Numbered from the stretch's first letter, positions 50,996 to 61,024 are shown. The stretch is 64,000 nt of DNA from CAYVQE01 sp964454005 (GCA_964454005.1 CAYVQE010000005.1:1-64000), one strand, 5' to 3'. The notes: a model not told the origin generated them from the sequence alone. Made by a program: numbers and translations.

Positions 50996-52318
50996 CTAGA
51001 AGCCGGCCGTCAGGCCGAGCCAGCCGCCGTAGTGCCAGCCGCCGGCGAAGGCCAGCCGGCCGCCGGCCGCGCCCGGTGCGGCATAGCGGGTGAAGCCGTT
51101 GTCGCCGGCCAGGCCCTCGAAGTTGAAGTCCTCGCGCAACAGCCGCGCCACCAAGCGCAGCTCCAGATGGCGCAGGAATCCCAGCAGCCGGCCGCGCTCG
51201 GGCAGCAGGCGCAGCCGCAACCCGATCCGGGCCCACCAGCTCAGGCAGGCAGCCAGGCTGCGATCGGCTGTCCAGTAGGCGCCGGCAGGACCGCCGGGGT
51301 AGTCGTCGCGGTAGAAGTTGGCCCGGATGCGGTGGGCCGCGCCGCCGTGAAGCTCGAGCGTCAGCCGGCGGCCCAGCCGCTGCAGCCAACCCAGCTGGGC
51401 CTGGCTATGCTCGACCCGCCAAGAACCGGTGCCCCAGCCGGCCCCCAGCTCGGCGGCCGCGCTCCAGGTCGGGATGGCGAAGCGCGCCCGCAGCAGCGCG
51501 CCCCAGCGCATCCGCGCCGGCGGGTGCTGTTCCGGCCGCGCGCGCGGGACGGTGGCCGGGGCCGGGCCGTCCACCGCCGGCCAGTGGCTCCACAGGGTGA
51601 CCCAGCGGTAGGGGCTCTGCATGAAGCCCTCCTCGAGCAGGCCGGCCAACTCCAGGCGCAGGTTGATGCCCGGCAAGAAGCCCTGCTCGACGGCGGCCAC
51701 GATGCGATCGCTGGTCCGTTCGGCGGCGACCGCTTCCAGGGCCGGGCCCTGGCCGGCCGCCAGCCGCAGCCGCTGCATGGTTCGGCGGTAGGCCAGCTCG
51801 ACCACGGTGTCGCTGCCCAGCACCAGGGTGCGGGCGCTGATGGCCGGTGCGTGGACGTCGCCGTCGAAAGCGGTGCGGTAGCGGTAGCCGGCCCGCAGTA
51901 CGCTGGTGCCGTCGTCGTAGACCAGCGCGGCCACCGGCCCGTGGGCCAGCCGGTCGAGTTGCAGCCGCCCGCGGAAGCCGTCGAAGCGGAAGATCCGCCG
52001 CCGCTCGAGGCTCTGGGTATAGCCGGCCTCCAGGCCGAAGCCGGCCGCCAGCTCGACCGCCGCCCGGGCCTCGGTGTCGAACCACAGGCCGTCGGCCTGG
52101 GCGCCGGGCTCGGCTGCGGTGCGCACCCGCAGCCGGGCGGTGTCGGTCGGCAGCGGGCGCAGGTCGGGCTCCGGCGGCGCGCTCGGCGCGTGCACCGGGC
52201 GGCCCGGCTCGAAGCGCATCAGCGGATCGGCCAGCACCTCGCGCGCCACCAACCGCTCGGCGCTGCAGCCGGCGGTGGCCAGCGCGACCAGGCCGGCCAG
52301 ACCGACCACTCCGATCAA
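50996..52318 (-). CDS. Outer-membrane beta-barrel protein with lipoprotein-like signal
   Basis: A 440-residue protein. The signal ends LVALATAGC, suggesting a lipid-modified N-terminus. Alternating hydrophobic beta strands with many Arg and Trp residues then continue to the C-terminal GLTAGF, a classic barrel end. No ATG lies near the signal; TTG (52318) is chosen, with a GTG at 52309 as alternative, 41 nt after the upstream stop. The protein probably corresponds to a GltA/B/H-type barrel. The start is uncertain. Confidence 0.7.
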   Translation of the reverse strand: MIGVVGLAGLVALATAGCSAERLVAREVLADPLMRFEPGRPVHAPSAPPEPDLRPLPTDTARLRVRTAAEPGAQADGLWFDTEARAAVELAAGFGLEAGYTQSLERRRIFRFDGFRGRLQLDRLAHGPVAALVYDDGTSVLRAGYRYRTAFDGDVHAPAISARTLVLGSDTVVELAYRRTMQRLRLAAGQGPALEAVAAERTSDRIVAAVEQGFLPGINLRLELAGLLEEGFMQSPYRWVTLWSHWPAVDGPAPATVPRARPEQHPPARMRWGALLRARFAIPTWSAAAELGAGWGTGSWRVEHSQAQLGWLQRLGRRLTLELHGGAAHRIRANFYRDDYPGGPAGAYWTADRSLAACLSWWARIGLRLRLLPERGRLLGFLRHLELRLVARLLREDFNFEGLAGDNGFTRYAAPGAAGGRLAFAGGWHYGGWLGLTAGF

Positions 52319-52359
52319 CCCGCCGGCCGGGCGCCGGCCGCGGCGGCGGCCGGGCGGCT

Positions 52360-53064
52360 TCAGCTGGAGTCCAGCGGCAGCCAAAAACCGACCCCCAGGC
52401 TGAGCACCAGGTTGTTGGTCACGGCGTCGGAGCCGAGCAGCTCCTGGACGGTGATCTGATCGCGCAGATCCAGCCGCAGCGACAACCAGCTGGTGGTGAA
52501 GATCTTGATCCCGGCGCCGAAGCTGTAGGTCAGCCCCTTGGCGGTGCGGCTGTCGGTCACCCCGGCGCCGGCGGTGAGGTAGATGTCGAAATGGGGGATC
52601 AGCGTGCGGAACAGCATGAACTTGCCGTGGATCGGGTGCCAGACCAGGTTGCCGCTGTAGATGCGCGCCGTATGATCCGCCAGCACCCGGTAGCCGCTGA
52701 CCCGCTCGACCGGCCGCCGGACCTTGGACGACAGCCAGGTCATGCCGAAGCGCGCCTCGATGGCGAAGCTCTCGTCGATGTGGAAGGTATAGTTGATGCC
52801 CGCCAGCGGCGCCGCCCCCATCACGTCGCTGGCGTAGACCCCGCCCGCCAGACCGATCTCGTGGCGCAGGCTCTTGATGAAGTTGCGCCGGGCCAACCCC
52901 TTGCGACCGCCCTGGTCGGTCTCGGGCGGCTCCGGGCAGCGGGACCGGCCGGCCGCCGGGACCAGGCAGAGCGCGAGAAACAGACCGAGCAGGCCGAACG
53001 CCGGCCAACGCCGGCGGTGGATGGCGGCGTGTTCGGCAGGGCTGATCGGGTGGTGGCGGTTCAT
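52360..53064 (-). CDS. Outer-membrane beta-barrel protein, myxobacterial type
   Basis: A 234-residue protein with signal (WPAFGLLGLFLALCLVPAAG) and the pattern of the OMP_myx_plus family: an LRHEIGLAGGVYASD strand, FHIDESFAIEARFGMTW, IHGKFMLFRTLIPHFDIYLTAGAGV, WLSLRLDLRD and LSLGVGFWLPLD. The family recurs in Glt-type loci as GltA/GltB barrels. Two paralogues lie at 61.0-62.6 kb. The ATG gives a normal signal peptide. Confidence 0.85.
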   Translation of the reverse strand: MNRHHPISPAEHAAIHRRRWPAFGLLGLFLALCLVPAAGRSRCPEPPETDQGGRKGLARRNFIKSLRHEIGLAGGVYASDVMGAAPLAGINYTFHIDESFAIEARFGMTWLSSKVRRPVERVSGYRVLADHTARIYSGNLVWHPIHGKFMLFRTLIPHFDIYLTAGAGVTDSRTAKGLTYSFGAGIKIFTTSWLSLRLDLRDQITVQELLGSDAVTNNLVLSLGVGFWLPLDSS

Positions 53065-53095
53065 CGGCGGCTCGCATCCCTTCCGGCGTCCGGTA

Positions 53096-53872
53096 TCAAA
53101 ACGACAGCATCAGCCCCGCGCTGAAGCTGAACACGCCGACCAGCTCCTCGGCGTCGAAGGCCAGCAGCTGCCGGGCATCGAGCCGCAGGCCGAAGCCGCC
53201 GCGCAGCGCCAGCAGCAGGCCACCGCCGGCGCTGACCAGCGGGCGGGTGCTGGCGGCGAACAGGGCGTTGCCGCGGTGGGGCAGGGTGGTCGCCGCCCCG
53301 CCGCCGACGGCGATGAACGGCACCAGGCAACGCCAGGGACCCACCGCCACCAGCAGCTCGGCGCCGTAGATCAGCACGCTGCCCAGGTGGCCGGCCGACT
53401 GGCCCAGCACGGCCTCGATCATCCAGTGCCGGCTCGGCTGGTAGCCGAGCCGCAGGCTGAACAGGCCGTCGCGATCGAGCACGCCGCCGGCCAGGGTGGC
53501 GCTGAGCGCGCCGCCGGCCAGCTGCTCGGTGGCCAACAGGTGCTCGAACAGCCAGCGCTCGACCGCGCCCGGACCGGTCGGATCGGCCACCTCGAAGGGC
53601 CACACCAGCTCGGCCAGCACCCAACCGCTGATGCCCCGGGCCAGCCGGATTCGGTACCAGTCGCCATCCGGGGCCCGATCGAGGGCCTCGAAGACCTGGC
53701 CGCGACCCACCCGGCCGACCTCGCGGAAGCTGCCGCCGGGGCCGGCGCGCACCGGCACGCTGGGGGCCATGGCCCGCAGATGTACATCACGGCCGGCCAG
53801 ATCGGCCGCCCAGCCGGCGGCCGCCTGGACGAGCAGCCCGAGTAGAACGATCGGGACGGCGATCGGCCTCAT
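53096..53872 (-). CDS. SH3-domain plus outer-membrane barrel protein
   Basis: A 258-residue exported protein. After the signal (about 1-23) a bacterial SH3 domain (about 37-92) carries VPVRAGPGGSFREVGRVGRGQ and WYRIRLARGISGWV. A small beta-barrel (about 120-258) follows, ending FSAGLMLSF. The SH3 part could bind peptidoglycan and the barrel would sit in the outer membrane, linking the two layers. Its start overlaps the stop of the next upstream gene by 4 nt. Confidence 0.78.
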   Translation of the reverse strand: MRPIAVPIVLLGLLVQAAAGWAADLAGRDVHLRAMAPSVPVRAGPGGSFREVGRVGRGQVFEALDRAPDGDWYRIRLARGISGWVLAELVWPFEVADPTGPGAVERWLFEHLLATEQLAGGALSATLAGGVLDRDGLFSLRLGYQPSRHWMIEAVLGQSAGHLGSVLIYGAELLVAVGPWRCLVPFIAVGGGAATTLPHRGNALFAASTRPLVSAGGGLLLALRGGFGLRLDARQLLAFDAEELVGVFSFSAGLMLSF

Positions 53873-54363
53873 CGGTCACCACCGGCATCGCGCAGCCAGT
53901 CCAGGATGGCGACCAGTTGTTCGTCGCCGAGCGCATCGCCGCCCGGGTGGGCGGGCTGCTCGCCGCCGCCCCACAGCAGCAGCGGGCTGAGTTCGGGGCG
54001 GTCCAGCAGGCAGTAGCCGAGCACCGTGTAATAGCCGCTACGGAAGGGCTCTTCCAGCTCCCCGGGGTGGGCCACCACGGTGTCGGGCGGCAGCGCCTGG
54101 GCGGCCGCGACGAGCTGCAGCCCGCCCGGCCGGCCGTGGCAGGCGGCGGTGGCGCAGCCGTCGGCCAGGGCGGGGTGGATGTGCAGCGCGTAGCTGCGGG
54201 CGTCGGGCAGCTGCTTCGACGCCGCCAGGCTCGAACGGCCCGGATCGACCGGTCCGCAGCCCGCTGCCGCGGCCAACCCGGCCAGCAGCAGCGTCCAGGC
54301 CGCAGCCACCGGGCGCCGGTGCGCCGGGCTCGTGGAACCACTGTGGGCGTCGCATGGCGGCAA
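53869..54363 (-). CDS. Lipoprotein with atypical CX4CH cytochrome-like motif
   Basis: A 164-residue protein with a lipobox (LAAAAGC). It contains DGCATAACHGRPGG, a CX4CH arrangement, and a C-terminal segment (SPLLLWGGGE...DEQLVAILDWLRDAG) like that of cytochrome-c-type domains of planctomycete/myxobacterial lipoproteins. Heme binding is possible but not certain, because the spacing is not CXXCH. The TTG start has GGTGA seven bases upstream; no ATG fits. It is the first gene of the Glt-like block. Confidence 0.6.
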   Translation of the reverse strand: MPPCDAHSGSTSPAHRRPVAAAWTLLLAGLAAAAGCGPVDPGRSSLAASKQLPDARSYALHIHPALADGCATAACHGRPGGLQLVAAAQALPPDTVVAHPGELEEPFRSGYYTVLGYCLLDRPELSPLLLWGGGEQPAHPGGDALGDEQLVAILDWLRDAGGDR

Positions 54364-54506
54364 GCAGCTTCACCTTTCCGCTGTTTCGTCCGCTGTTTCG
54401 TCTGATGGTCCTCTTTTATGCTTTGGCAGTGGGCTTTGTCAATCCTGCTTTCCGGGCTCGACAGGGCCGCCACCGACGCTAACTTGTTGATTTTACTGGG
54501 TTGGAC
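54364..54506. promoter_or_regulatory. Divergent upstream region
   Basis: AT-richer than its surroundings. On the plus strand it leads to the promoter at 54507. On the minus strand it would carry the promoter of the CX4CH lipoprotein and the following Glt-like genes. Short T-rich repeats (GCTGTTTCGTC twice at about 54370-54393) are visible. No gene was found. Confidence 0.35.
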
Positions 54507-54535
54507 TTGACAGGTCGACCCGGCTCGGCTATATT
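54507..54535 (+). promoter_or_regulatory. Near-consensus sigma70 promoter
   Basis: TTGACA and TATATT are separated by exactly 17 nt. This is the best promoter seen in the window. It lies 81 nt upstream of a 53-codon gene that itself has AAGGAGG eight bases before its ATG. Confidence 0.8.
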
Positions 54536-54615
54536 GAGCGCTCGTTCGTGAACCGGGGGGGGCCACGGGCGTTCCAAGGGGGTGTGCGCGTTCGCGCGAC
54601 AAGGAGGTTTTGCGG

Positions 54616-54777
54616 ATGGCCGAGGCGAAGGAAGGCAAGCGCGGAACGGCTGGTCGGGACAAGGCCAAGGCTGAAGGCGGCAAGCGCCGGGCGAGCCAGT
54701 CGCAGACGCAAACCAAGAAGGTACCCTCCAAGGCGGCGCTGAAGCAGTTGGCCAAGGACTGGGACCAGGTCACCTGA
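54616..54777 (+). CDS. Small basic Lys/Ala-rich protein
   Basis: A 53-residue protein (MAEAKEGKRGTAGRDKAKAE at the start, ending KQLAKDWDQVT). Lys, Arg, Ala and Gln dominate. The first 35 residues look disordered, and the last 18 can form an amphipathic helix. It has the strongest promoter and one of the best ribosome-binding sites in the window, so it is probably abundant. It may bind nucleic acid or a partner protein. No known family was recognised. It is on its own between two minus-strand blocks. Confidence 0.75.
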   Translation: MAEAKEGKRGTAGRDKAKAEGGKRRASQSQTQTKKVPSKAALKQLAKDWDQVT

Positions 54778-54879
54778 CCGCCAGGCGCCCGGGCGGTCGC
54801 CGCGGCGGCCGCCACCCCGAGCGATTCGCGTTCCAGCATCGAGGCCGCAAACGGCCGCCGAGTATGCAACCCTGAACGG

Positions 54880-55797
54880 CTACGGCACGTCTTGTTCTTT
54901 CTTGGGCTGGCGTTTCTTGATGGCATCGGCCCGGGTGCGCTCGAACTGGTCGCGGCTCTGATCGAACCGTTCCCAGTCGGCGCGCTTGCGGTAGTCCTGG
55001 TAGAACGACCACCCGATCCACACTCCGGCGCCCAACAGGATCAGCAACAGCAGCAGCAGCACGTCGCGCAGACTGGGTTGGAACCAACGCCGCACCACCC
55101 GCTGTGAGCCGGCCATGCGCATCGGTCCCCGGCGCAGCAGCGCCGAGTCCGACTGCCCGCCGCGCCGTTTGCCCCCGGGCGCCGGAGAGGGCTCGAACTG
55201 CGTCCCATCCAGCGGCAGGCCGCCGGTGGTGCCGGCGGCGAATCGCGGCCTGGGCTCGGGATCCGATGGCGGCGGGGCGCTTTCGAGGCTGGCCGGAGAG
55301 TCGAACCCCCGCTCGTGCACCGGTGGCCGGTCGTGGATGCCGGAGACGTCTTCGAACAGCTCATCGCCCGCCGGTGGGCTGTCGTCGGCCGCTGGTGGCG
55401 GGCCGAGCAGGCTGCTGAGGTCCGGCGGGCCGGCCGCCGGCGCGTCATTCGTCTCGGGCAGCGGCGGCGGTGGCGGTTCGGTGCCGGGCCGATCGGAGGG
55501 CAGAAAAACGGGCAGCACCTGTTCGTTCGAGGCCCGCGGCAGGGGCAGTTCGTCGGGCGCGGCCTCGTCCGACTGGGCGCCGCAGGCGGTGGCCGCAATC
55601 TCGGTCACCTCCTCGGTGATCTCGCTGTCGTCGTCGAACAGGTCGGCCACCGGCCGCTGCTGGGGGGCGACCCGGGTCAGATCGGTCTCGACGTCGATAT
55701 CGAGCTCGAACTCGTCGTGGGCGTGGATGCGCGGCCGAGCCTGCTGGCCATCCCCGCTGTCGCCGTCACCGGCGCCGGATCGATCGTCGTCGTCCAT
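54880..55797 (-). CDS. Acidic single-pass membrane protein
   Basis: A 305-residue protein. Residues 1-225 are acidic, Pro-rich and low in complexity (FELDIDVETDLTRV, DLFDDDSEITEEVTEI), hence probably disordered and cytoplasmic. One membrane helix near 248-268 (DVLLLLLLILLGAGVWIGW) is followed by a short charged periplasmic tail. The ATG at 55797 has a TATCAT/TTGCGC promoter about 25-55 nt upstream on the minus strand. It is divergent from the kinase and its acidic TM organisation suggests a signalling or scaffold partner. No domain is recognised. Confidence 0.75.
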   Translation of the reverse strand: MDDDDRSGAGDGDSGDGQQARPRIHAHDEFELDIDVETDLTRVAPQQRPVADLFDDDSEITEEVTEIAATACGAQSDEAAPDELPLPRASNEQVLPVFLPSDRPGTEPPPPPLPETNDAPAAGPPDLSSLLGPPPAADDSPPAGDELFEDVSGIHDRPPVHERGFDSPASLESAPPPSDPEPRPRFAAGTTGGLPLDGTQFEPSPAPGGKRRGGQSDSALLRRGPMRMAGSQRVVRRWFQPSLRDVLLLLLLILLGAGVWIGWSFYQDYRKRADWERFDQSRDQFERTRADAIKKRQPKKEQDVP

Positions 55798-55822
55798 GGT
55801 TACTCCGCTTCTGCTATCCTGG

Positions 55823-55852
55823 ATGATAGGACCAAGCCGCCGCCGGGCGCAA
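55823..55852 (-). promoter_or_regulatory. Possible promoter for the acidic membrane protein
   Basis: On the minus strand TTGCGC and TATCAT are separated by 18 nt, 26 nt before the start codon. The -10 sits in a small inverted repeat (CTATC/GATAG). Confidence 0.4.
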
Positions 55853-55878
55853 GCTCGCGTCAGCAGCCGGCCGGCTGC

Positions 55879-55908
55879 TTGACACCCCGGTCGAACTCTT
55901 GCTATTTT
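55879..55908 (+). promoter_or_regulatory. Promoter of the Ser/Thr kinase gene
   Basis: TTGACA and TATTTT are separated by 18 nt and end 48 nt before the kinase ATG. GAGGAGAA precedes the start codon. The same 159-nt gap also carries the divergent promoter of the acidic membrane protein. Confidence 0.55.
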
Positions 55909-55956
55909 CGTCAGCCGCCCGGTAGGTTGCGCCGATTCGAGGAGAACCGCACACCC

Positions 55957-57516
<1,560 letters not shown>

Positions 57517-57538
57517 CGGGAGCGGGAGGACGGTCTCG

Positions 57539-58360
57539 ATGGCAACCAAGCTCGAAAAGGCCCAGTATCGATACGAGGCCCTGCTGCGCGATTTGGGCGA
57601 GAAGGCCGAGATGGTCGGCGAACTCGAACGGGCGGCCCCTGGCGTGCTCAAGAGCTACCGCCGCGCCAAGGACAACCTGTCCGACCGCAAGCTCGAACTC
57701 GAGTTCATCGAGAGCGAGATCGAGGGGCTGCAGGCCGAGCAGGGCCAGGCCGACGAGCAGGCCGAGGCGCGCTACGAGGAAGTCAAGGCCGAGATCGCCG
57801 ACCTGGAGGAGCTGGTCGATATCAAGTACGGCAAGTCGAACCCGATCAAGAAGAAGCTGGCCGGGGCGCAGTACGACTTCAAGTTCGTCGAGAAATCGCT
57901 GGCCGACGAGCAGAACAAGGTCAAGGAGAAGAAGCGCCGCGAGGAGATGAAGGCCGCCCGCGAGCACGAGGACAACGTCAAGAAGCTCAAGATCGAGATC
58001 CTCAAGCGGCGCAAGGCCATCGTGGACATGAAACGCGAGATCAAGGAACTCGAGGGCCCGGCCAAAAAGATGGAGAAGGAACTCGAGGAACTCAAGGTGG
58101 AGGCCGGCGAACTCGAGCAGCAGCTGGAATCCGACCGCGCGGAAAACGACCAGAGCGACCTGTTGGCCGAGCTCGAGCGCCAGAAGGCGGCCAAGGAAAA
58201 AGAGGTCCAGCGGGCCGGGCAGCACCTCAAGGACGTGTTGGCCGACGTCGGCGAGGACCTCTACGAGCGGCGCAAGAACCACACCGTGCTCAACAAGTAC
58301 TACGCCGACCTGGACGCGGTGGCCGAGATGATCGATAAGCTCCAGGGGCAGGCGGGATGA
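57539..58360 (+). CDS. Coiled-coil protein
   Basis: A 273-residue cytosolic protein that is almost entirely heptad-type coiled coil, rich in Glu, Lys and Leu (ELEFIESEIEGLQAEQ, EEMKAAREHEDNVKKLKIEI, ELEGPAKKMEKELEELKVEA). No signal or membrane segment is present. It follows the kinase by 22 nt with GGGAGGA before the ATG, so it is probably in the same operon and could be a phosphorylation target or a structural filament. Length and character resemble PspA-like or cytoskeletal proteins without a clear match. Confidence 0.78.
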   Translation: MATKLEKAQYRYEALLRDLGEKAEMVGELERAAPGVLKSYRRAKDNLSDRKLELEFIESEIEGLQAEQGQADEQAEARYEEVKAEIADLEELVDIKYGKSNPIKKKLAGAQYDFKFVEKSLADEQNKVKEKKRREEMKAAREHEDNVKKLKIEILKRRKAIVDMKREIKELEGPAKKMEKELEELKVEAGELEQQLESDRAENDQSDLLAELERQKAAKEKEVQRAGQHLKDVLADVGEDLYERRKNHTVLNKYYADLDAVAEMIDKLQGQAG

Positions 58361-58382
58361 GCCGATCGCGAGGACATCCGGC

Positions 58383-59978
58383 ATGAGGCGCCGGTCCATT
58401 CCGCTGGTGGCGCTGCTGGTACCGCTGGCCGCCGCGGCCGGCTGCACCGAGCCCGGTCCCAGCGAGAAAAAGCCCTGGGTGCTGGTGCTGGCCGAGAAGC
58501 CGACCCACCGAGCGGCCGCTCGGGCGGCCGAGCGGCTGGTCGAGCAGGATCCGGCTTTCGAGGGCAGCAGCGCCCTGTCGCTGCGCGCGGCCAACGGCGG
58601 GCGGCGCCACCTGTTGGTCTCGGCGCCGCGGGCCGCCCGCGCCGGGCTGGACGCGTTGGCCGACCAGCTGCCCGGGGCGGCCGGGCGGCGGCTGGAGCGG
58701 CTGGACGTGCGCCGGGTCGAGCGGCTCGATCCCGAGCGGCTGGCCATCATCTCGCCGCCCGAGGACTGCGAGACCATCGAGCGGCTGGCCCGCATGCTGC
58801 CGCGGCCGGTCGACGAGCGGCTGGTGTCGTTTCTGATCCGCGCCGAGACCGACGGCGACAGCGGGCCCGGGGCACTGGCCCGCTCGGCCGCAGCGGGTTT
58901 TTCCCAGGCCTTCGGTGAGCTGGGTTGGCGGGCCACCGCCGAGGCGACCTACCGTGCCGCCGGCGGCGAGGGGCGCTGCCATGTGTTCATCGGTTGGTTG
59001 GCCGCCGGCGGCGACGCCGAGGCGGCCCTGCGCGCCAGCTACAACTTCCTGCTGGCCCGGGTGCATCCGGAGCCGGCGGCCGCAGCGGCCGAAGCGGGGG
59101 CCGAGCCGGCCAAGCGCCAGCGGCGGCGCAAACGCCGGCGCCGCCAGCGGCCGGAGCCCGAGTCGGCGGAGCCCTTGCCGCTGGTGCCGGTACAGCAACC
59201 CCTGCCCGAGCGGGTGGCGGGCCGCATGCCTTGGGGAGAGACCGAGCTGATCGCGCTCGAACGGGTGGGGTTGCGCGTTTTGCCGCCGGCCGGCCGCCTG
59301 CGCCGCCAGCGGCTGGCCGCGACGCCACCGCCCTGGCGGGCCCGGCTGGCCGCGGCCCCGGGGGGCCGGGCGGTGGTGCTGCTGCTGAGCGACGATGCGC
59401 AGCTGGCCGATCGCTTGTCGCGACCCGGCGGCCTGGGCGAGTCGACCGGATTAGCCCACTCCAGTTGGCTGCAGGCCATCTGGGCCGCCCTGCCCGAGGT
59501 GGCCATCCCGGGCGATCGCTTCGCCTATGCCGCTATGCAACGGCTCGATAGCTGGCTGCCGGCCAGGATGCGCCGCCGCTTGAAGCTGGCCGCGGCGGCC
59601 GGCCGGCCGGTGCTGCAGGCCGGCTACCGGGCCGAGAAGGGCCGGGCCGGTTGGCAGCTCAACTGGTTCCGCACCGCCGACGCGGCCACCGCCGGCCGGT
59701 TGTTCGAGCAAGCGCTGGTGGCGCCGCGCCAGGCCCTGATCAAGCGGGTGATGGAGGCCGAACGGGTGGTGCGCTACGAGGTCGGCCTGAACCTGCGCGA
59801 GACCGGCGACGTCCAGGCCTGGCACCTGATGGGTGCGCGGCGCGGCCGGCTGCAGGAGCTGTACTTCCAGCGCGGCCGGGAGGTGTGGCTGATCCGGGCC
59901 CGGACCGAATCCAGCGGTGGCCTGCCGGCCGGCGATCTGCTCGGCCGCGTCGAGATGCTGGCCATCTGGGACCGCTGA
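58383..59978 (+). CDS. Putative lipoprotein of unknown function
   Basis: A 531-residue protein with lipobox (LAAAAGC). It has an N-terminal alpha/beta part (KPWVLVLAEKPTHRAA...), a very basic stretch (KRQRRRKRRRRQRPEPE, about 240-256) and a beta-rich second half. No known domain was recognised. It follows the coiled-coil gene by 22 nt and is the last gene before the L3 promoter. Confidence 0.72.
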   Translation: MRRRSIPLVALLVPLAAAAGCTEPGPSEKKPWVLVLAEKPTHRAAARAAERLVEQDPAFEGSSALSLRAANGGRRHLLVSAPRAARAGLDALADQLPGAAGRRLERLDVRRVERLDPERLAIISPPEDCETIERLARMLPRPVDERLVSFLIRAETDGDSGPGALARSAAAGFSQAFGELGWRATAEATYRAAGGEGRCHVFIGWLAAGGDAEAALRASYNFLLARVHPEPAAAAAEAGAEPAKRQRRRKRRRRQRPEPESAEPLPLVPVQQPLPERVAGRMPWGETELIALERVGLRVLPPAGRLRRQRLAATPPPWRARLAAAPGGRAVVLLLSDDAQLADRLSRPGGLGESTGLAHSSWLQAIWAALPEVAIPGDRFAYAAMQRLDSWLPARMRRRLKLAAAAGRPVLQAGYRAEKGRAGWQLNWFRTADAATAGRLFEQALVAPRQALIKRVMEAERVVRYEVGLNLRETGDVQAWHLMGARRGRLQELYFQRGREVWLIRARTESSGGLPAGDLLGRVEMLAIWDR

Positions 59979-59986
59979 AAAAATCC

Positions 59987-60014
59987 TTGCCTTCGATCGA
60001 TTTCCGAGTATAAT
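59987..60014 (+). promoter_or_regulatory. Promoter and structured leader of rplC
   Basis: TTGCCT and TATAAT are separated by 16 nt, directly downstream of the lipoprotein stop. The leader (60015-60074) contains a 6-bp stem (ATCCGC/GCGGAT) and GAGGAGTGTGAG before the ATG. The gene therefore has its own strong promoter. Confidence 0.7.
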
Positions 60015-60074
60015 CCGCCCCTCTCGATCCGCCGTGGTGCGGATTGGCGCGCAATACTCGAGGAGTGTGAGATC

Positions 60075-60731
60075 ATGTCGACAGCCATCTTGGGAAAGAA
60101 GCTCGGGATGACCCGGATCTTCGACGAGACCGGCAACCAGATCCCCGTCACCGTCGTCCAGGCCGGGCCGTGCCCGGTGGTGCAGAAGCGCACCCCGGCC
60201 AAGCACAAGTACAGCGCCATTCAGATCGGCTTCGAGACCGTGCCCGGCCGCAAGCTCAACAAGCCCGGCCGGGGCGTGTTCGAGAAGGCCGACATGAAGC
60301 CCCTGCGCCACCTGCGCGAGGTGCGCATGAGCCCCGAAGATGTCGATGGCTACAAGGTGGGCGACAGCATCGACGTGTCGGTCTTCGCCGCCGGCGATCG
60401 GGTCGACGTCATCGGCACATCCAAGGGCCGCGGCTTCCAGGGCGTGGTCAAGCGCTTCGGCTTCGGCGGCAACACCAAGACCCGCGGCACCCACGAGCAC
60501 CGCCGGCATCCGGGCTCCATCGGCAACTGCGAGTTCCCCGGCCGGGTGTTCAGGGGCCGCCGGCTGCCGGGGCAGATGGGCGACAAGCGGGTGACCACCC
60601 AGAACCTGACCGTGGTCGACGTCGACGCCGGCGACAACCTGCTGATGCTGCGCGGGGCGGTGCCCGGCGCCCGCGGCGGGTTGGTCATGGTCCGCAAGGC
60701 CGTCAAGCGGCGCGGTCCCGCGCCGAGCTGA
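60075..60731 (+). CDS. rplC: Ribosomal protein L3
   Basis: A 218-residue L3, a primary assembly protein of the 50S subunit. It begins MSTAILGKKLGMTRIFDETG, has HRRHPGSIGNCEFPGRVFRG, and the loop RLPGQMGDKRVT with the Gln that PrmB methylates in other bacteria. The protein is complete. It is not next to rplD, rplW or rpsJ: a lipoprotein lies upstream and barrels downstream. It is either the relocated single copy or a second copy. Confidence 0.97.
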   Translation: MSTAILGKKLGMTRIFDETGNQIPVTVVQAGPCPVVQKRTPAKHKYSAIQIGFETVPGRKLNKPGRGVFEKADMKPLRHLREVRMSPEDVDGYKVGDSIDVSVFAAGDRVDVIGTSKGRGFQGVVKRFGFGGNTKTRGTHEHRRHPGSIGNCEFPGRVFRGRRLPGQMGDKRVTTQNLTVVDVDAGDNLLMLRGAVPGARGGLVMVRKAVKRRGPAPS

Positions 60732-61024
60732 GTCGTCTTCTCTCCGCTGCGAACCCGCAGCGCTCCCGCTGGCGCTAGACCGATCGGTCGATTTAGCCCG
60801 CGGCGCTGAGACCGCCAGGCCGCAATTGGTGGGCGTGATCTGCATCACGCCGCCGGCGGGGTCCAGCGGGCACCCGTTGTAGCGAGATGTGGTAGCAAGT
60901 GCGAAGTGTAAGGGATCGTGGAGCAAATTCAAAAAAACCTTGCGTTCCCCTGCGACTCGTACTACACCCTTCGCAATCATGCGGATGCACGATCAATCCC
61001 CTGCGCAGCGGAGAGTCCAAGACC
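60732..61024 (+). promoter_or_regulatory. Intergenic region after rplC
   Basis: A 293-nt gap. An 8-bp stem with a 4-base loop (GGCGTGAT, CTGC, ATCACGCC; 60832-60851) and a GACCGATCGGTC palindrome near 60778 may act in termination, but no T-run follows. The second half is AT-richer and probably holds the promoter of the barrel genes. GGAGAG precedes the next ATG. No gene was found. Confidence 0.4.
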
